A DNA stretch of 64,000 nt from Streptomyces angustmyceticus (GTDB taxonomy: Bacteria > Actinomycetota > Actinomycetes > Streptomycetales > Streptomycetaceae), in the NCBI RefSeq assembly GCF_019933235.1, contig NZ_CP082945.1, positions 3,038,001 through 3,102,000 of the forward strand, written 5' to 3'. Position numbers and translations under genes: made by a program. Under the pieces are notes generated by a model. It had not been told where the DNA came from, ran no database searches, and worked only from the letters and a program-made list of their open reading frames with translations. Position 1 is the first letter of the stretch. Each line of letters begins with the position of its first letter. Positions 14,956 through 24,132 of this stretch are shown here, piece after piece.

Positions 14956-16289
14956 TGACGGCTGGAGCGCGGCGTGGGTCCGAGGGCCGGCGGACATCCG
15001 AGGCGCGGGTGCGGTGGTTCGGGCTGTGGGACAGCTACTTCGTGGTGTGTTATCTGGTCACCACGGGGCTGGTGTTCACCTCCGAGGTCCCGCAGGGCGG
15101 CCGGGTGACCGCCATCGGCGCGCTGACGCTGGTCGTGCCCTGGTACGCGGGGATCGGGCGGCCGTTGATGTTGCGTCATGGGAGCGGCCGGCGGAACGTC
15201 GTGTTCCCCGTCGGCCTCTTCGTGCTGTTCGGCGTCGCCACGGCCGTCGATCTGATGAGCTCGTTCGCACTGTTCGCCCTGGTTCCGATGGTGATGATGA
15301 GCCTGGCGACCAGGCCCGCCGTGGTGGTCGGCGTCCTCGGCAACCTCGTTCCCGTGACGATGCTGTGGTTGCGCGGCGGCGCCGAAGGGCCGGCCGTGCT
15401 GTTCGTGCTGCTGGCGTCGCTGCTCGGGATCGCCCTGTCCGTGCTGCTCGGGCTGTGGATCAAGCGGGTGGTACGGCAGAACAGGGAGCACGCCGAACTG
15501 ATCGAGGAGCTGCGGCAGAACCGCGAACAGGTGGCCCGGCTGTCGCACCAGGCCGGAATCTCCGCCGAGCGCGAGCGGCTCGCGCGGGAGATCCATGACA
15601 CCCTCGCGCAGAGCCTGACCAGCATCATCAGCCTGGTGCAGGCCGCGGATTCGGAGGTGGAGGACGCCCCCGCCCTCGCTCGTCAGCACCTCGCACTGGT
15701 CGGGCGGGCGGCCAAGGACAGCCTGGCCGAGGCGCGCGCCTTCGTGGCCGACCGGACGCCCGCCTCCTTGCAGGAGAGTTCGTTGGCGCAGGCACTGCGG
15801 CGGCAGGCGGACGGGCTGACCGCACGGACGGGGCTGCTGGTGCGGTTCGCCGTCGAGGGGGAGGAACGGCCGCTGCCGATGGCGGTCAACGTCGTCCTGC
15901 TGCGCGCCGCGCAGGAGGCGGGGGCGAATGTGCACAAGCATGCCGGGGCCCGTGCGGTGGACCTGGTGCTCCGGTACGGCGCGGGGCAGGTCGGGCTCCG
16001 GGTCGCCGACGACGGCAGGGGGTTCGACGCGTCGGCGTCAGTGGCGGCATCTGCGTCAGCGGCGGCGTCCGCGGCCGGGGAGGACGAGCGGCGCGGTGCG
16101 GCGGGGCACGGCCAGGGGGACGGCGGGGGCTTCGGGCTGCGGGGCATGGCGGCGCGGGTGGCGGAGATCGGCGGGGTGATCAGCGTGCTGAGCGAGCCGG
16201 GGGCGGGCACCACCGTCGAGGTGAAGGTGCCCTTGGCGGAGACGGCCGAGGCGGCGGAGTCGGTGGAGGCGGCGGATGACGAGCGTTGA
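14955..16289 (+). CDS. NarL-family sensor histidine kinase
   Basis: 444 residues. About five transmembrane helices (residues about 25-175) form a membrane sensor without a large extracellular domain. A dimerisation/phosphoacceptor (HisKA_3) segment follows with His214 in AREIHDTLAQSLTSII. The ATPase domain carries AAQEAGANVHKHA (N box) and DDGRGFD. Between that and the final GLRGM box there is an Ala/Ser-rich insert (ASASVAASASAAASAAG). Phosphorylates the response regulator encoded next, with which it overlaps by 14 bp. The GTG at 14955 is used; a later start near residue 13-18 is possible. The stimulus is unknown. Confidence 0.87.
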   Translation: MTAGARRGSEGRRTSEARVRWFGLWDSYFVVCYLVTTGLVFTSEVPQGGRVTAIGALTLVVPWYAGIGRPLMLRHGSGRRNVVFPVGLFVLFGVATAVDLMSSFALFALVPMVMMSLATRPAVVVGVLGNLVPVTMLWLRGGAEGPAVLFVLLASLLGIALSVLLGLWIKRVVRQNREHAELIEELRQNREQVARLSHQAGISAERERLAREIHDTLAQSLTSIISLVQAADSEVEDAPALARQHLALVGRAAKDSLAEARAFVADRTPASLQESSLAQALRRQADGLTARTGLLVRFAVEGEERPLPMAVNVVLLRAAQEAGANVHKHAGARAVDLVLRYGAGQVGLRVADDGRGFDASASVAASASAAASAAGEDERRGAAGHGQGDGGGFGLRGMAARVAEIGGVISVLSEPGAGTTVEVKVPLAETAEAAESVEAADDER

Positions 16290-16917
16290 GGAGACAGGCG
16301 TGGTGCGGGTGCTGCTCGCCGACGATCATCCCGTGGTGCGCGAGGGGTTGTGCGCGATGCTGGAATCCGATCCGGGCATCGACGTCGTGGGGCAGGCGGG
16401 CTCCGGCGAGGAGGCCGTGACGCTGGCGGCCCGGCTGACGCCGGACGTCGTACTGCTCGATCTGAGGATGGGCGGGATGGACGGCGTCGCCGCCACGGGG
16501 CACGTCCTGCGGCAGTCGCCGGGCAGCAGGGTGGTCATCGTCACCACCTACGAGGACGACGCCGACATTCTGCGCGCCGTGGAGGCGGGCGCGGCGGGGT
16601 ACCTCCTGAAGGGCAGTTCCCGGGCCGAGCTGATCGGCGCCGTGTACGGGGCGGCGCGCGGCGCGACCGTGCTGACCCCGTCGCTGGCGCCCAAGCTGTT
16701 CCGGGCACGGGCGGTGGAGCAGCCGCTGCTGTCCGCCCGGGAATGCGAGGTGCTGCGGCTGGTCGGTCAGGGGCTGACCAATGCCGGGATCGGCCGGGAG
16801 CTGTTCATCGGCGAGGCCACCGTGAAGACCCATCTCCTGCGCGCGTTCAAGAAGCTGGACGTATCGGACCGTACGGCGGCCGTGATGGCGGCACTGGAGC
16901 GCGGGCTGCTGTCGTAG
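16276..16917 (+). CDS. NarL/FixJ-family response regulator
   Basis: 213 residues. The receiver domain (about 10-125) has the acidic pair ADDHPVV, phosphoacceptor Asp62 in LLDLRMGG, the switch Thr in VIVTTYED and Lys in YLLKGSS. The C-terminal LuxR helix-turn-helix reads SARECEVLRLVGQGLTNAGIG then EATVKTHLLRAFKKL. A DNA-binding output for the overlapping sensor kinase. An alternative GTG at 16300 (VVRVLLADDH) would remove eight residues and give the more usual spacing to the acidic pair. Targets unknown; self-regulation through the repeats upstream of the kinase is conceivable. Confidence 0.9.
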   Translation: MTSVEETGVVRVLLADDHPVVREGLCAMLESDPGIDVVGQAGSGEEAVTLAARLTPDVVLLDLRMGGMDGVAATGHVLRQSPGSRVVIVTTYEDDADILRAVEAGAAGYLLKGSSRAELIGAVYGAARGATVLTPSLAPKLFRARAVEQPLLSARECEVLRLVGQGLTNAGIGRELFIGEATVKTHLLRAFKKLDVSDRTAAVMAALERGLLS

Positions 16918-16973
16918 CCGCCGCGCCCGCCCGTTTCCCCCGCGCCCGCCCCGGGGTCACCCGCGCCGCGGCG

Positions 16974-18422
16974 TCACTCCTCCCCCAGCCTCGCCCGGTC
17001 CGCCGCCGCCCGGCCCTGGTGCCAGCCCTCCGCGTCGCGGACGCCGCGCAGGCGGACCGGGGCGGTGTCGGGGAAGAGGGCGCCGGTGGTCTCCTCCACG
17101 GCGAGGGCGCGGGCGGCGAGGACCGGGAGGAGGTCGGGGGCCGCCTCGGCGGACTCGGCGGTGGCGGCGGCCGTGGCGGCCTCGGTGGCCGCGCCGAGCC
17201 GGTCGCGGATGCGGTCGGCGTAGGCGACGAGGAAGGTCTGGCGGAAGTCCTTGGTGCGGCGGGAGCGGCCCCGGGGGACGGGGGTGCCGCCGTGCTCCTT
17301 GAGCGCTCGGTGGTGGTCGTCACCGGCGCGGTGCATCGCGGCCGTGGCCTGGAGCAGCAGCGAGGTGTAGAGCATTTCGGCCGCCTCCAGGTCGGGGGCG
17401 AAGCCGACGAGGGTGGAGAAGCCGACGTCGGCGGCCCAGACGGCCTGGCAGCGGTTGGCGGCCGCCACCGCGTCGAGCAGCAGCGCCTTGGCCTGCTCGT
17501 ACGGTCCCTCGATGCCGATACGGACCGCGGACGGGCCGCCGCCCTGCCCGCCCGGCGCGGTGTGCGCGCGGTCCAGCAGCGCCTCGTCGATGCTGTGCCG
17601 GGCCATCAGCTCCTGCGCCTTGGCGGACAGCGCCTCCGCCTCCTCGGCGTAGTCGGTCGCCTCGGCCTTGGCGAGCAGCCCGCGGATACGGCCGAGGGCG
17701 CGTGCCGCGGCGGCGCCGGCCGGGCCGCTCCTGGTCCGGTCGGGCTCCGGCGGGGACGGGAGCGGGGTGATCCGGGGCAGCCGGGCGAGTGCGCGCAGCG
17801 CCGCCAGCACGCCGTACGCGGTCTCGAAGCGGGAGGCACGGCGGCGCTCGGCCAGTGCGTCGAGGTAGCCGGTGTCGGAGGGCCACCAGACGTCGGCGCC
17901 GAGGGTCCGCAGCTGGTCGGCCCAGCGGGTGTCGCGGGCGTGCCGGTCGGCCGGTGGCCGGGCCGCTTCGGCCGCGACGGCGTCGACGACCACGGCCACC
18001 AGGGACGCGTCGGACACCTCGCGCCGGACGATCCGTTCCAGGTCGGCGGGCTGCCAGCCGCCCGCCCAGCACTGCCGCACCGCGGCCGCGGCGGCCGCGA
18101 CCACCGCCGCGCTCACCGCCTCCCAGCCGGCCTCGGCCGCCGCCAGCATCGAGGCGCCCGCCTCGATGGCGTCCTCGGCCCGCGCCCCGTCCGGCGCGTA
18201 GCGGACGCTGCCGAGCACCTGCCCGACCAGCTCACTCGCCGACGGCGACGCTCCGCCGCGGCCCGCGCCGCCCCGCCCGTCGCCGCCGCCCCGCCCGTCG
18301 CCGCCGCCCCGCCCGTCGCCGCCGCCGCGGCCCGCGCTTCCCCGGCCGTCGCCGCCGCGTCCGCCGCCTTCGCGGCCCTTGCCTCCGCGGCCCGTGTTTC
18401 CGCGCTTCGCCCGCTCACTCAC
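16974..18422 (-). CDS. DUF2786 domain protein with Gly/Arg-rich N-terminus
   Basis: 482 residues. The first 60 are a Gly/Arg/Asp repeat tract (GGGDGRGG units, from an 18-bp tandem repeat near 18267-18320), likely disordered and nucleic-acid friendly. The DUF2786 motif follows mid-protein: ALGRIRGLLAKAEATDYAEEAEALSAKAQELMARHSID, positions about 240-280. A conserved C-terminal region has FLVAYADRIRDRL. DUF2786 proteins are uncharacterised; some phage and actinobacterial versions are linked to nucleic-acid transactions. Its stop lies about 57 bp from that of the response regulator (convergent). RGG-type repeats are the notable oddity. Confidence 0.82.
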   Translation of the reverse strand: MSERAKRGNTGRGGKGREGGGRGGDGRGSAGRGGGDGRGGGDGRGGGDGRGGAGRGGASPSASELVGQVLGSVRYAPDGARAEDAIEAGASMLAAAEAGWEAVSAAVVAAAAAAVRQCWAGGWQPADLERIVRREVSDASLVAVVVDAVAAEAARPPADRHARDTRWADQLRTLGADVWWPSDTGYLDALAERRRASRFETAYGVLAALRALARLPRITPLPSPPEPDRTRSGPAGAAAARALGRIRGLLAKAEATDYAEEAEALSAKAQELMARHSIDEALLDRAHTAPGGQGGGPSAVRIGIEGPYEQAKALLLDAVAAANRCQAVWAADVGFSTLVGFAPDLEAAEMLYTSLLLQATAAMHRAGDDHHRALKEHGGTPVPRGRSRRTKDFRQTFLVAYADRIRDRLGAATEAATAAATAESAEAAPDLLPVLAARALAVEETTGALFPDTAPVRLRGVRDAEGWHQGRAAADRARLGEE

Positions 18423-18493
18423 CCGCTCACTGTACGGAGGGCGCCCCTGGACACGGCGGGCTCCCCGGGCCCGATACGGGGAGCAACGACGAC

Positions 18494-18531
18494 GACGCCC
18501 GGTGGCCCCCGATTCGGGGCCACCGGGCGTC
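18494..18531. terminator. strong hairpin terminator after the L,D-transpeptidase gene
   Basis: GACGCCCGGTGGCCCC (18494-18509) pairs perfectly over 16 bp with 18516-18531 around a six-base loop. It lies between the L,D-transpeptidase stop and the DUF2786 start, both on the minus strand, so it should end the transpeptidase transcript. Confidence 0.75.
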
Positions 18532-18640
18532 GGTCACGTCCTGAGGCGAGCGGTCACCCAGCCTGCGCCGGGCTCTCGGCTCTCGGCAGAACGGCGCACA
18601 GTCCTCCGTGCGCCGTACCGCCGTCAGCTGCCGCGTGGTG

Positions 18641-19921
18641 TCACTGCACCGCGCTGCCGGCCACCCACTGCGACCAGCTCATGTTCCAGCCGTTCAGGCC
18701 GTTGTCCGGCTTGACGGTCTGGTCGGGGGAATTGACGACCTCGACCACATCGCCGATCTGCGAGTTGTCGAAGAACCAGGCGGCCGGCGTGTTCGGGTCC
18801 TTGGCGCCCTTGACGTCCTCCAGACCGATGCAGCCGTGGCTGGTGTTGGCCGCGCCGAAGACACCCTTGCCCCAGTAGTTGCCGTGGATGAAGGTGCCGG
18901 AGTCCGACAGGCGCTGGGCGTGCGGGACATCGGGGATGTCGTACTCGCCCTTGCCGTCCTTCTTCTTGAAGCCGACCGTCGAGCCGTCCATACGGGTCTG
19001 CTTGAACCGCTCGGAGATGACCATCGCACCGTTGTAGGTCGCGTGGTCGTCACTGCCCGCCGACACCGGGATGGTGTTGACCAGCTGGCCGTCGCGCTCC
19101 ACGAACATCATGTGCTGCTGGGTGTCGACGGTGCTGACCTGCGAGTGACCGACGTTGAAGCTGACGGTCTTGTTCTGGATGCCCTTGACGCCCGGCGACG
19201 CCTCGACGCCGTCCAGGCCGAGCTTCATGGTGACCTTGGAATGGGCCTTCCAGTACTCCTGGGGCCGGAAGTCCAGCCGCTTGTCGCCGAACCAGTGGCC
19301 GACGACCCGCTGGTTGCTGCTCGACGACACCTGGATCGCCGACTCGACGGCCGCCTTGTCCTTGACCGGCTTGTCGAAGTTGATCGACACCGGCATGCCG
19401 ACGCCGACGGTCGAGCCGTTCTCGGGCGTGAAGTTCCCGACGAAGCTGTTCTCGGGGGAGACGGTGGTGAAGCTGGAGTTCTCCACCGCCGCGCGTCCCC
19501 TGGAGTCCTCCGCACGCGCGGTGACCTTGTACTTCGTCCCGCGGTCCAGCGGCTTGTCCGGCCGCCAGGAGGTGCCGTCGGCGGACAGGGTCCCCTCGAC
19601 CTGCTTCTTGGACTCGGCCGCGGTCATGGTGACCCCGGTGAGCTTTCCGCGGCTGACCGTGACCGAGGAGTCACTGTTGAGGCCCGCGCCGCTCGCGCCG
19701 TCCTCCGGCAAGATCTTGATCTTGGCCTGGGACACATCCTTCGCGGCCGCCTCGTCCACCTGCTGGGTGTTCTCGTGCCGGGTGCCGTCGCCACCGCCAT
19801 CGCCATGGTCAGCTGCTGTGCTGCCATTACACGCCGCAAGTGTGAGTACGCCGCCGAGCAGCGTTGCGCTGGCTATAAGCCCCTTCCGGCGCTTGCTGTC
19901 CGTTATCACACGCATCTCCAT
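18641..19921 (-). CDS. L,D-transpeptidase lipoprotein
   Basis: 426 residues from the ATG at 19921 (a second ATG two codons on). The signal peptide ends in lipobox LTLAAC, so it is a lipoprotein on the outer face of the membrane. Two Ig-like domains (about 60-260; KIKILPEDGASG..., then TPENGSTVGVGMPVSINF) lead to a YkuD catalytic domain: HGNYWG, and the HxxxxxSHGCIGL site with catalytic cysteine. It forms 3->3 cross-links in peptidoglycan, abundant in Streptomyces and mycobacteria. The Ser/Thr/Asp-rich linker after the lipobox suits wall spanning. Single-gene unit with a strong terminator downstream. Confidence 0.92.
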   Translation of the reverse strand: MEMRVITDSKRRKGLIASATLLGGVLTLAACNGSTAADHGDGGGDGTRHENTQQVDEAAAKDVSQAKIKILPEDGASGAGLNSDSSVTVSRGKLTGVTMTAAESKKQVEGTLSADGTSWRPDKPLDRGTKYKVTARAEDSRGRAAVENSSFTTVSPENSFVGNFTPENGSTVGVGMPVSINFDKPVKDKAAVESAIQVSSSSNQRVVGHWFGDKRLDFRPQEYWKAHSKVTMKLGLDGVEASPGVKGIQNKTVSFNVGHSQVSTVDTQQHMMFVERDGQLVNTIPVSAGSDDHATYNGAMVISERFKQTRMDGSTVGFKKKDGKGEYDIPDVPHAQRLSDSGTFIHGNYWGKGVFGAANTSHGCIGLEDVKGAKDPNTPAAWFFDNSQIGDVVEVVNSPDQTVKPDNGLNGWNMSWSQWVAGSAVQ

Positions 19922-20241
19922 TGCTACCGATTTCGCAGACTTCCCCGAGCGAGCTGCCAACTGAACGCAGGCATATCTGGACGCAGGCATTCCGGCCGAC
20001 GCCATATGAACGCCTTTTCCGTTTCGCCCGTTCCATGCGTCGAGGAAGTGTGGGGAAGGCCACTTATCCCGCTACGTCGGTTAGGAGGTGCTCACACCCT
20101 GTTCATCCCTTTCGCCGGGACCGGGATCTTATCGGCGGCATCGGCGGCTCCCGCCCGCCGCGCCACCGTCACGTAACGGACCCCCCTACAGCGCGTAGCC
20201 GTACGGGGGTCCTGGTCGTCGGTGCGGGGTGTCGGTTCCGG

Positions 20242-20580
20242 TCAGCCCACCCCGTCCGCGTCGTCCGCGAGGTCCCACTCCGCCGCGTTCCACTCGGCGT
20301 CCGGGTCGTAGTCGGTCAGCTCCTCACTGCTCCACGAGGCCTGGGCGAGTTCGGTGCCCGGCACCGAGGTGACCAGGTCGAACGGGTCGATCAGGTGGGC
20401 CAGCGCCTCCGCCGGGTCCTCCTTGACCGTCTCCACGGACTGTCTGCGCTCCTCGTCCGGCAGCGACGGGTCGCCGCCGATGCGATCGAGGGCGGCGCCG
20501 GTCAGCTGCCCGGCGTCGGTGACCTCCATGATCAATTCGACATGAAGGCGCACAAAACGTGATGTCTCACCATTGCTCAT
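20242..20580 (-). CDS. small acidic conserved unknown protein
   Basis: 112 residues from the ATG at 20580. The N-terminal half (SRFVRLHVELIMEVTDAGQLTGAALDRI) is a beta-alpha segment; the C-terminal half is strongly acidic (SSEELTDYDPDAEW, AAEWDLADDADG). No enzyme motif. The layout is that of a small streptomycete protein kept in the core chromosome. A longer frame exists upstream to about 21015 but opposes the well-supported sortase-substrate gene, so the short form is chosen. It is divergent from that gene. Function unknown. Confidence 0.7.
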   Translation of the reverse strand: MSNGETSRFVRLHVELIMEVTDAGQLTGAALDRIGGDPSLPDEERRQSVETVKEDPAEALAHLIDPFDLVTSVPGTELAQASWSSEELTDYDPDAEWNAAEWDLADDADGVG

Positions 20581-20689
20581 AGCACGGAGGTTAGGCATGG
20601 ACGGGTCCTGACTTCCCCGCGACCCGCGGCGGTCACTAACATCTGAGGTCAACGGCCAATTCGCCGAACCCACAAGGGGGATCGCTTTC

Positions 20690-21106
20690 GTGACCGCACG
20701 ACGACCACTGCTGACCGCCGCGGCCGCGGGATCGGTACTGTTCGCCCTGTGGTTCGTCCCCTCCGCGAACGCGAGTGCGGGGGCTGACGGAGTGACAGAT
20801 TCCGGCCTGCGGGCGGCATCCGCCGCGGCCGGTCCCGGTCTGGCCGACCGGGTGAACGGCGGGGCGCAGGAGACCGGCAGCGGTTCCACGACGACCGCCC
20901 CGCAACACCGCGCCACGGGCCCCGGCTCCGGCTCCGGCACGGCCACCGGCACCGAGAGCCGCTCCGCCGTCGCCCGGCCGCACCTCCTCGCCGACACCGG
21001 CAGCCCGGACACCACGCCGTACGTGATCGGCGGCGTCGCCTGTCTCGCGCTCGGCGCCGGGCTGGTCAGCTACTCCGTCGGCCGCACCCGCGACGGCCTC
21101 CTCTGA
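20690..21106 (+). CDS. small secreted LAxTG sortase substrate
   Basis: 138 residues; AAGGGGG precedes the GTG at 20690 by about nine bases. A Sec signal peptide (residues 1-29, ending SANASA) is followed by a Ser/Thr/Gly-rich spacer. The end is a cell-wall sorting signal: LADTG, a hydrophobic helix (YVIGGVACLALGAGLVSYSV) and the basic tail GRTRDGLL. LAxTG is the motif used by class E sortases of Streptomyces, so the mature protein should be covalently attached to peptidoglycan. The spacer has no domain; a stalk or surface-coat role is plausible. No sortase gene lies in the window. Confidence 0.82.
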   Translation: MTARRPLLTAAAAGSVLFALWFVPSANASAGADGVTDSGLRAASAAAGPGLADRVNGGAQETGSGSTTTAPQHRATGPGSGSGTATGTESRSAVARPHLLADTGSPDTTPYVIGGVACLALGAGLVSYSVGRTRDGLL

Positions 21107-21193
21107 ACCCACGCGGCGGCACGGGGAACCCGGAGGGCGGGGAACCCAGGAGCCCGGAGCGCGAGGGCGGGGGAAGCGCCGGCGGGGAAGCCC

Positions 21194-21220
21194 ACGGCCC
21201 GGCAGGACGGGACGGGCCGT
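21194..21220. terminator. hairpin between convergent sorting-signal gene and hutH
   Basis: ACGGCCCG (21194-21201) pairs with CGGGCCGT (21213-21220) around an 11-base loop. It sits in the gap between two gene 3' ends, so it may serve both. Modest stem, no T-run. Confidence 0.4.
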
Positions 21221-21256
21221 CGCCCCGCCCCTGCCGTGGCGCCCCGGGCCGGCGCG

Positions 21257-22801
21257 CTACGCCAGCTCGCCCGTGACCGACTCCACCGCCGCCACCAGCT
21301 TTCCGGCCCGTACGAACGCGTACGCGCCCTCCAGGTCCGGCGCCAGGAAGCGGTCCCCGCCCGGTCCCTGGACGCCGGCCGCGCGGACCGCGTCCAGGAC
21401 GGCGCGGGTGGCGGGCGCCGGCGTGAGGCCCTCGCGCATCTCGATGGCGCGGGTCGCGGCGTAGAGCTCGACGGCGATGATCCGGGTCAGGTTGTCGACC
21501 GCGGTGCGCAGCTTGCGCGCCGCCGACCAGCCCATCGAGACATGGTCCTCCTGCATCGCGGAGGACGGGATGGAGTCCACCGAGGCGGGTGCGGCGAGCC
21601 GCTTCAGCTCGCTGACCAGGGCGGCCTGGGTGTACTGGGCGATCATCAGCCCGGAGTCGACGCCCGGGTCGCCGGCCAGGAAGGCGGGCAGCCCGTGCGA
21701 GCGGTTCTTGTCCAGGAGGCGGTCGGTGCGGCGCTCGGCGATCGAGCCGAGGTCGGCCGCGGCGATGGCCAGGAAGTCCAGGACGTAGGCGACCGGGGCG
21801 CCGTGGAAGTTGCCGTTCGACTCGACCCGGCCGTCCGGGAGGACCACGGGGTTGTCGACGGCCGCGGCGAGCTCGCGCTCGGCGACCAGGCGGGCGTGGT
21901 CGAGGGTGTCCCGGCCGGCGCCGGCGACCTGCGGGGCGCAGCGGATGGAGTAGGCGTCCTGGACGCGCGGGGCGTCGTCCTGGTGGTGGCCGGTGAAACC
22001 GGAACCCGCCAGCACCTTGGCCATGTTGGCCGCGGCGGCGGCCTGCCCGGGGTGCGGGCGGATGGCGTGCAGCTCGGGCGCGAGGACCTTGTCCGTGCCG
22101 AGCAGCGCCTCCAGGGAGAGGGCGGCGGTGATGTCCGCGGAGGTGAACAGCCGGGCGAGGTCGGCGCAGGCCATCACGAGCATGCCGAGCATGCCGTCGG
22201 TGCCGTTGAGGAGGGCCAGGCCCTCCTTCTCGCGCAGTTCGACGGGCTCGATGCCGTGCGCCGCCAGCAGCTCGCCGGCCGGCCGTACGACGCCGTCGGG
22301 GCCCTCCGCGTCCCCCTCGCCCATCAGCGCCAGCGCGCAGTGCGAGAGCGGCGCCAGGTCGCCGGAGCAGCCGAGCGAGCCGTATTCGTGCACGACGGGC
22401 GTGATGCCGGCGTTGAGTATGGCGGCCATCGTCTCGACGACGAGGGGGCGGACGCCGGTGTGCCCGGAGGCGAGCGTCTTCAGCCGCAGGAACATCAGCG
22501 CGCGGACCACCTCGCGCTCGACCCGCGGCCCCATGCCGGCCGCGTGCGAGCGCACGATGTTGCGCTGGAGCTGCACGCGGAGTTCGGGGCTGATGTGGCG
22601 GACGGCCAGGGCCCCGAAGCCGGTGGAGACGCCGTAGACGGGGTCGGGCTTGGCGGCGAGTTCGTCGATGAAGGCGCGGGAGGTGGCGACGGCCGCGAGG
22701 GCCTCCTCGGACAGCTCGATCCGGGCCGCTCCGCGGGCCACCGCGATGACGTCCTGTGCGGTCGTGCCGGACGTCCCCAGCACCACAGTGTGCATATCCA
22801 T
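21257..22801 (-). CDS. hutH: histidine ammonia-lyase
   Basis: Non-oxidative deamination of L-histidine to trans-urocanate, first step of histidine use; cytoplasmic tetramer. 514 residues, full length. The self-processing MIO triad is Cys-Ser-Gly in GSLGCSGDLAPL (around residues 142-145), where most bacteria have Ala-Ser-Gly; Cys-Ser-Gly is, from memory, known in Streptomyces enzymes. Other signatures: YGVSTGFGALA near the N-terminus, QDAYSIRCAPQV, and NFHGAPVAYVLDFLAIA. Two start codons (22801 and 22795) are equivalent. As usual in Streptomyces it is not in a hut operon; the neighbour upstream is a GGDEF gene with its own start 108 bp away. Confidence 0.97.
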   Translation of the reverse strand: MDMHTVVLGTSGTTAQDVIAVARGAARIELSEEALAAVATSRAFIDELAAKPDPVYGVSTGFGALAVRHISPELRVQLQRNIVRSHAAGMGPRVEREVVRALMFLRLKTLASGHTGVRPLVVETMAAILNAGITPVVHEYGSLGCSGDLAPLSHCALALMGEGDAEGPDGVVRPAGELLAAHGIEPVELREKEGLALLNGTDGMLGMLVMACADLARLFTSADITAALSLEALLGTDKVLAPELHAIRPHPGQAAAAANMAKVLAGSGFTGHHQDDAPRVQDAYSIRCAPQVAGAGRDTLDHARLVAERELAAAVDNPVVLPDGRVESNGNFHGAPVAYVLDFLAIAAADLGSIAERRTDRLLDKNRSHGLPAFLAGDPGVDSGLMIAQYTQAALVSELKRLAAPASVDSIPSSAMQEDHVSMGWSAARKLRTAVDNLTRIIAVELYAATRAIEMREGLTPAPATRAVLDAVRAAGVQGPGGDRFLAPDLEGAYAFVRAGKLVAAVESVTGELA

Positions 22802-22908
22802 ATTCAGGAACCCTAGAGACTGAATCGCCGGATGTCACCACCGGATTTCGGGAGCACTCCTTACGGTGCGTGCACCGGCACCCGGGGTCCGTGCGGGGAC
22901 ACCATGCC

Positions 22909-24132
22909 TCACCGCCGGAAGCGGCGGCGCTCCGGCCCCGACCGCCGGTCCGGGGCGTCCGCGAGGCGGACGACCGGGTCCTCCTTGCCGCCGTGCCGCC
23001 CGGCGACCACCGGCTCGCCCGACCGCGCCGCCTTCGCCTTGTACTGCGCCGCGTCCGCGAGCCGGAAGAGCCGGCGGGCGCTGCGCACCGGACCGATCGG
23101 ATCGCCGGTCGAGGCGACCCCGACCGCGACCCCCTCGCCGAGGTCCAGCTCCCCCGCCCGGTCGCACAGCTCGCCGGCCACCTTGACCACCTCGTCGGCC
23201 GGCGGACCCACGGCGAGCAGGCAGAACTCGTCGCCGCCGAGCCGCGCGGCCAGCACCCCCGGCAGCATCGCCCCGCACAGGGACAGCACCGAGCCGAAGC
23301 GCTCCAGCAGCCGGTCCCCGACCGCATGGCCGCGCGAGTCGTTCACCCGCTTCAGGCCGTTCAGGTCGCACACCACCAGACTGACCACCACCTCGTCCCT
23401 GCGGTGCAGCTCCAGCGCCTCGTCCAGCCGCATGTCGACGGCGCGACGGTTGGCCAGGCCCGTCAGGGAGTCGGTGAAGGCGAGCCGGCGGACCTCCGCC
23501 AGCCGCTCGGTCTGGGCGATCCCGGCGGCCGTCACCGCGGCCAGCACGCTCGCGAAGTCGGCGTCCGGCCGGCCGAAGACCGGCTCCCCGGCGCGCCGGG
23601 CGACATACAGCTCGCCCCACGCCCTGCCGTGCAGCACGATCGGCGCGACCACGCAGCAGCCCCGGCCGCGGCGGCGCAGCGCGGCCACCCGCTGCGGGTT
23701 CGCGCCGCCGGCCTCGTCCGCGACCTCGTCCCGCCGCTGGGCCGCGGCCGCGGACACCGGGCCGTCGTGCGGTTCCTCGGCGGTCTCCACCCAGGCGCTG
23801 GGCTCGCCGCCGCCCGCCCACTGCTCGTGCAGGAAGCCGACGATCTCCGGGAACTCGTGGACGGGGTAACTCTCGTCGTCCGGAAACTCCTCCTCGTCGG
23901 CGGCGAGTTCGCCGACGTTGACCAGCACCCGCAGCTTGCCCAGCTCGCGCTCCCACTTCGAGATCGCCGCGAAGGATCCCCCCAGGGCCTGGCGCACGCC
24001 CTGCGCCGCGGCGTGCGCCGAGTCGCGCGGTGTATGCGCGGCCGCCATCGCCTGCGCCAGCTCCACCACGGCTCGCAGCCGCGCATCGCCCTCGCCCGTC
24101 ACCGGATCCTCGCATTCCGTCACCGTGAGCAC
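22909..24132 (-). CDS. GAF-GGDEF diguanylate cyclase
   Basis: 407 residues, soluble. The N-terminal region (about 15-205) reads as a GAF sensor (LRAVVELAQAMAAAHTPRDSAHA..., CVVAPIVLHGRAWGELYVARR). The C-terminal GGDEF domain has FTDSLTGLANRRAVDMRL, DLNGLKRVNDSRGHAVGDRLL and an intact ARLGGDEFCLL near residue 295. It should make cyclic di-GMP from GTP, a signal that keeps Streptomyces in vegetative growth through BldD. No RxxD inhibitory site precedes GGDEF. From memory, a GAF-GGDEF gene next to hutH is conserved in the genus (SCO4931 type). The ligand of the GAF domain is unknown. Confidence 0.9.
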   Translation of the reverse strand: MLTVTECEDPVTGEGDARLRAVVELAQAMAAAHTPRDSAHAAAQGVRQALGGSFAAISKWERELGKLRVLVNVGELAADEEEFPDDESYPVHEFPEIVGFLHEQWAGGGEPSAWVETAEEPHDGPVSAAAAQRRDEVADEAGGANPQRVAALRRRGRGCCVVAPIVLHGRAWGELYVARRAGEPVFGRPDADFASVLAAVTAAGIAQTERLAEVRRLAFTDSLTGLANRRAVDMRLDEALELHRRDEVVVSLVVCDLNGLKRVNDSRGHAVGDRLLERFGSVLSLCGAMLPGVLAARLGGDEFCLLAVGPPADEVVKVAGELCDRAGELDLGEGVAVGVASTGDPIGPVRSARRLFRLADAAQYKAKAARSGEPVVAGRHGGKEDPVVRLADAPDRRSGPERRRFRR

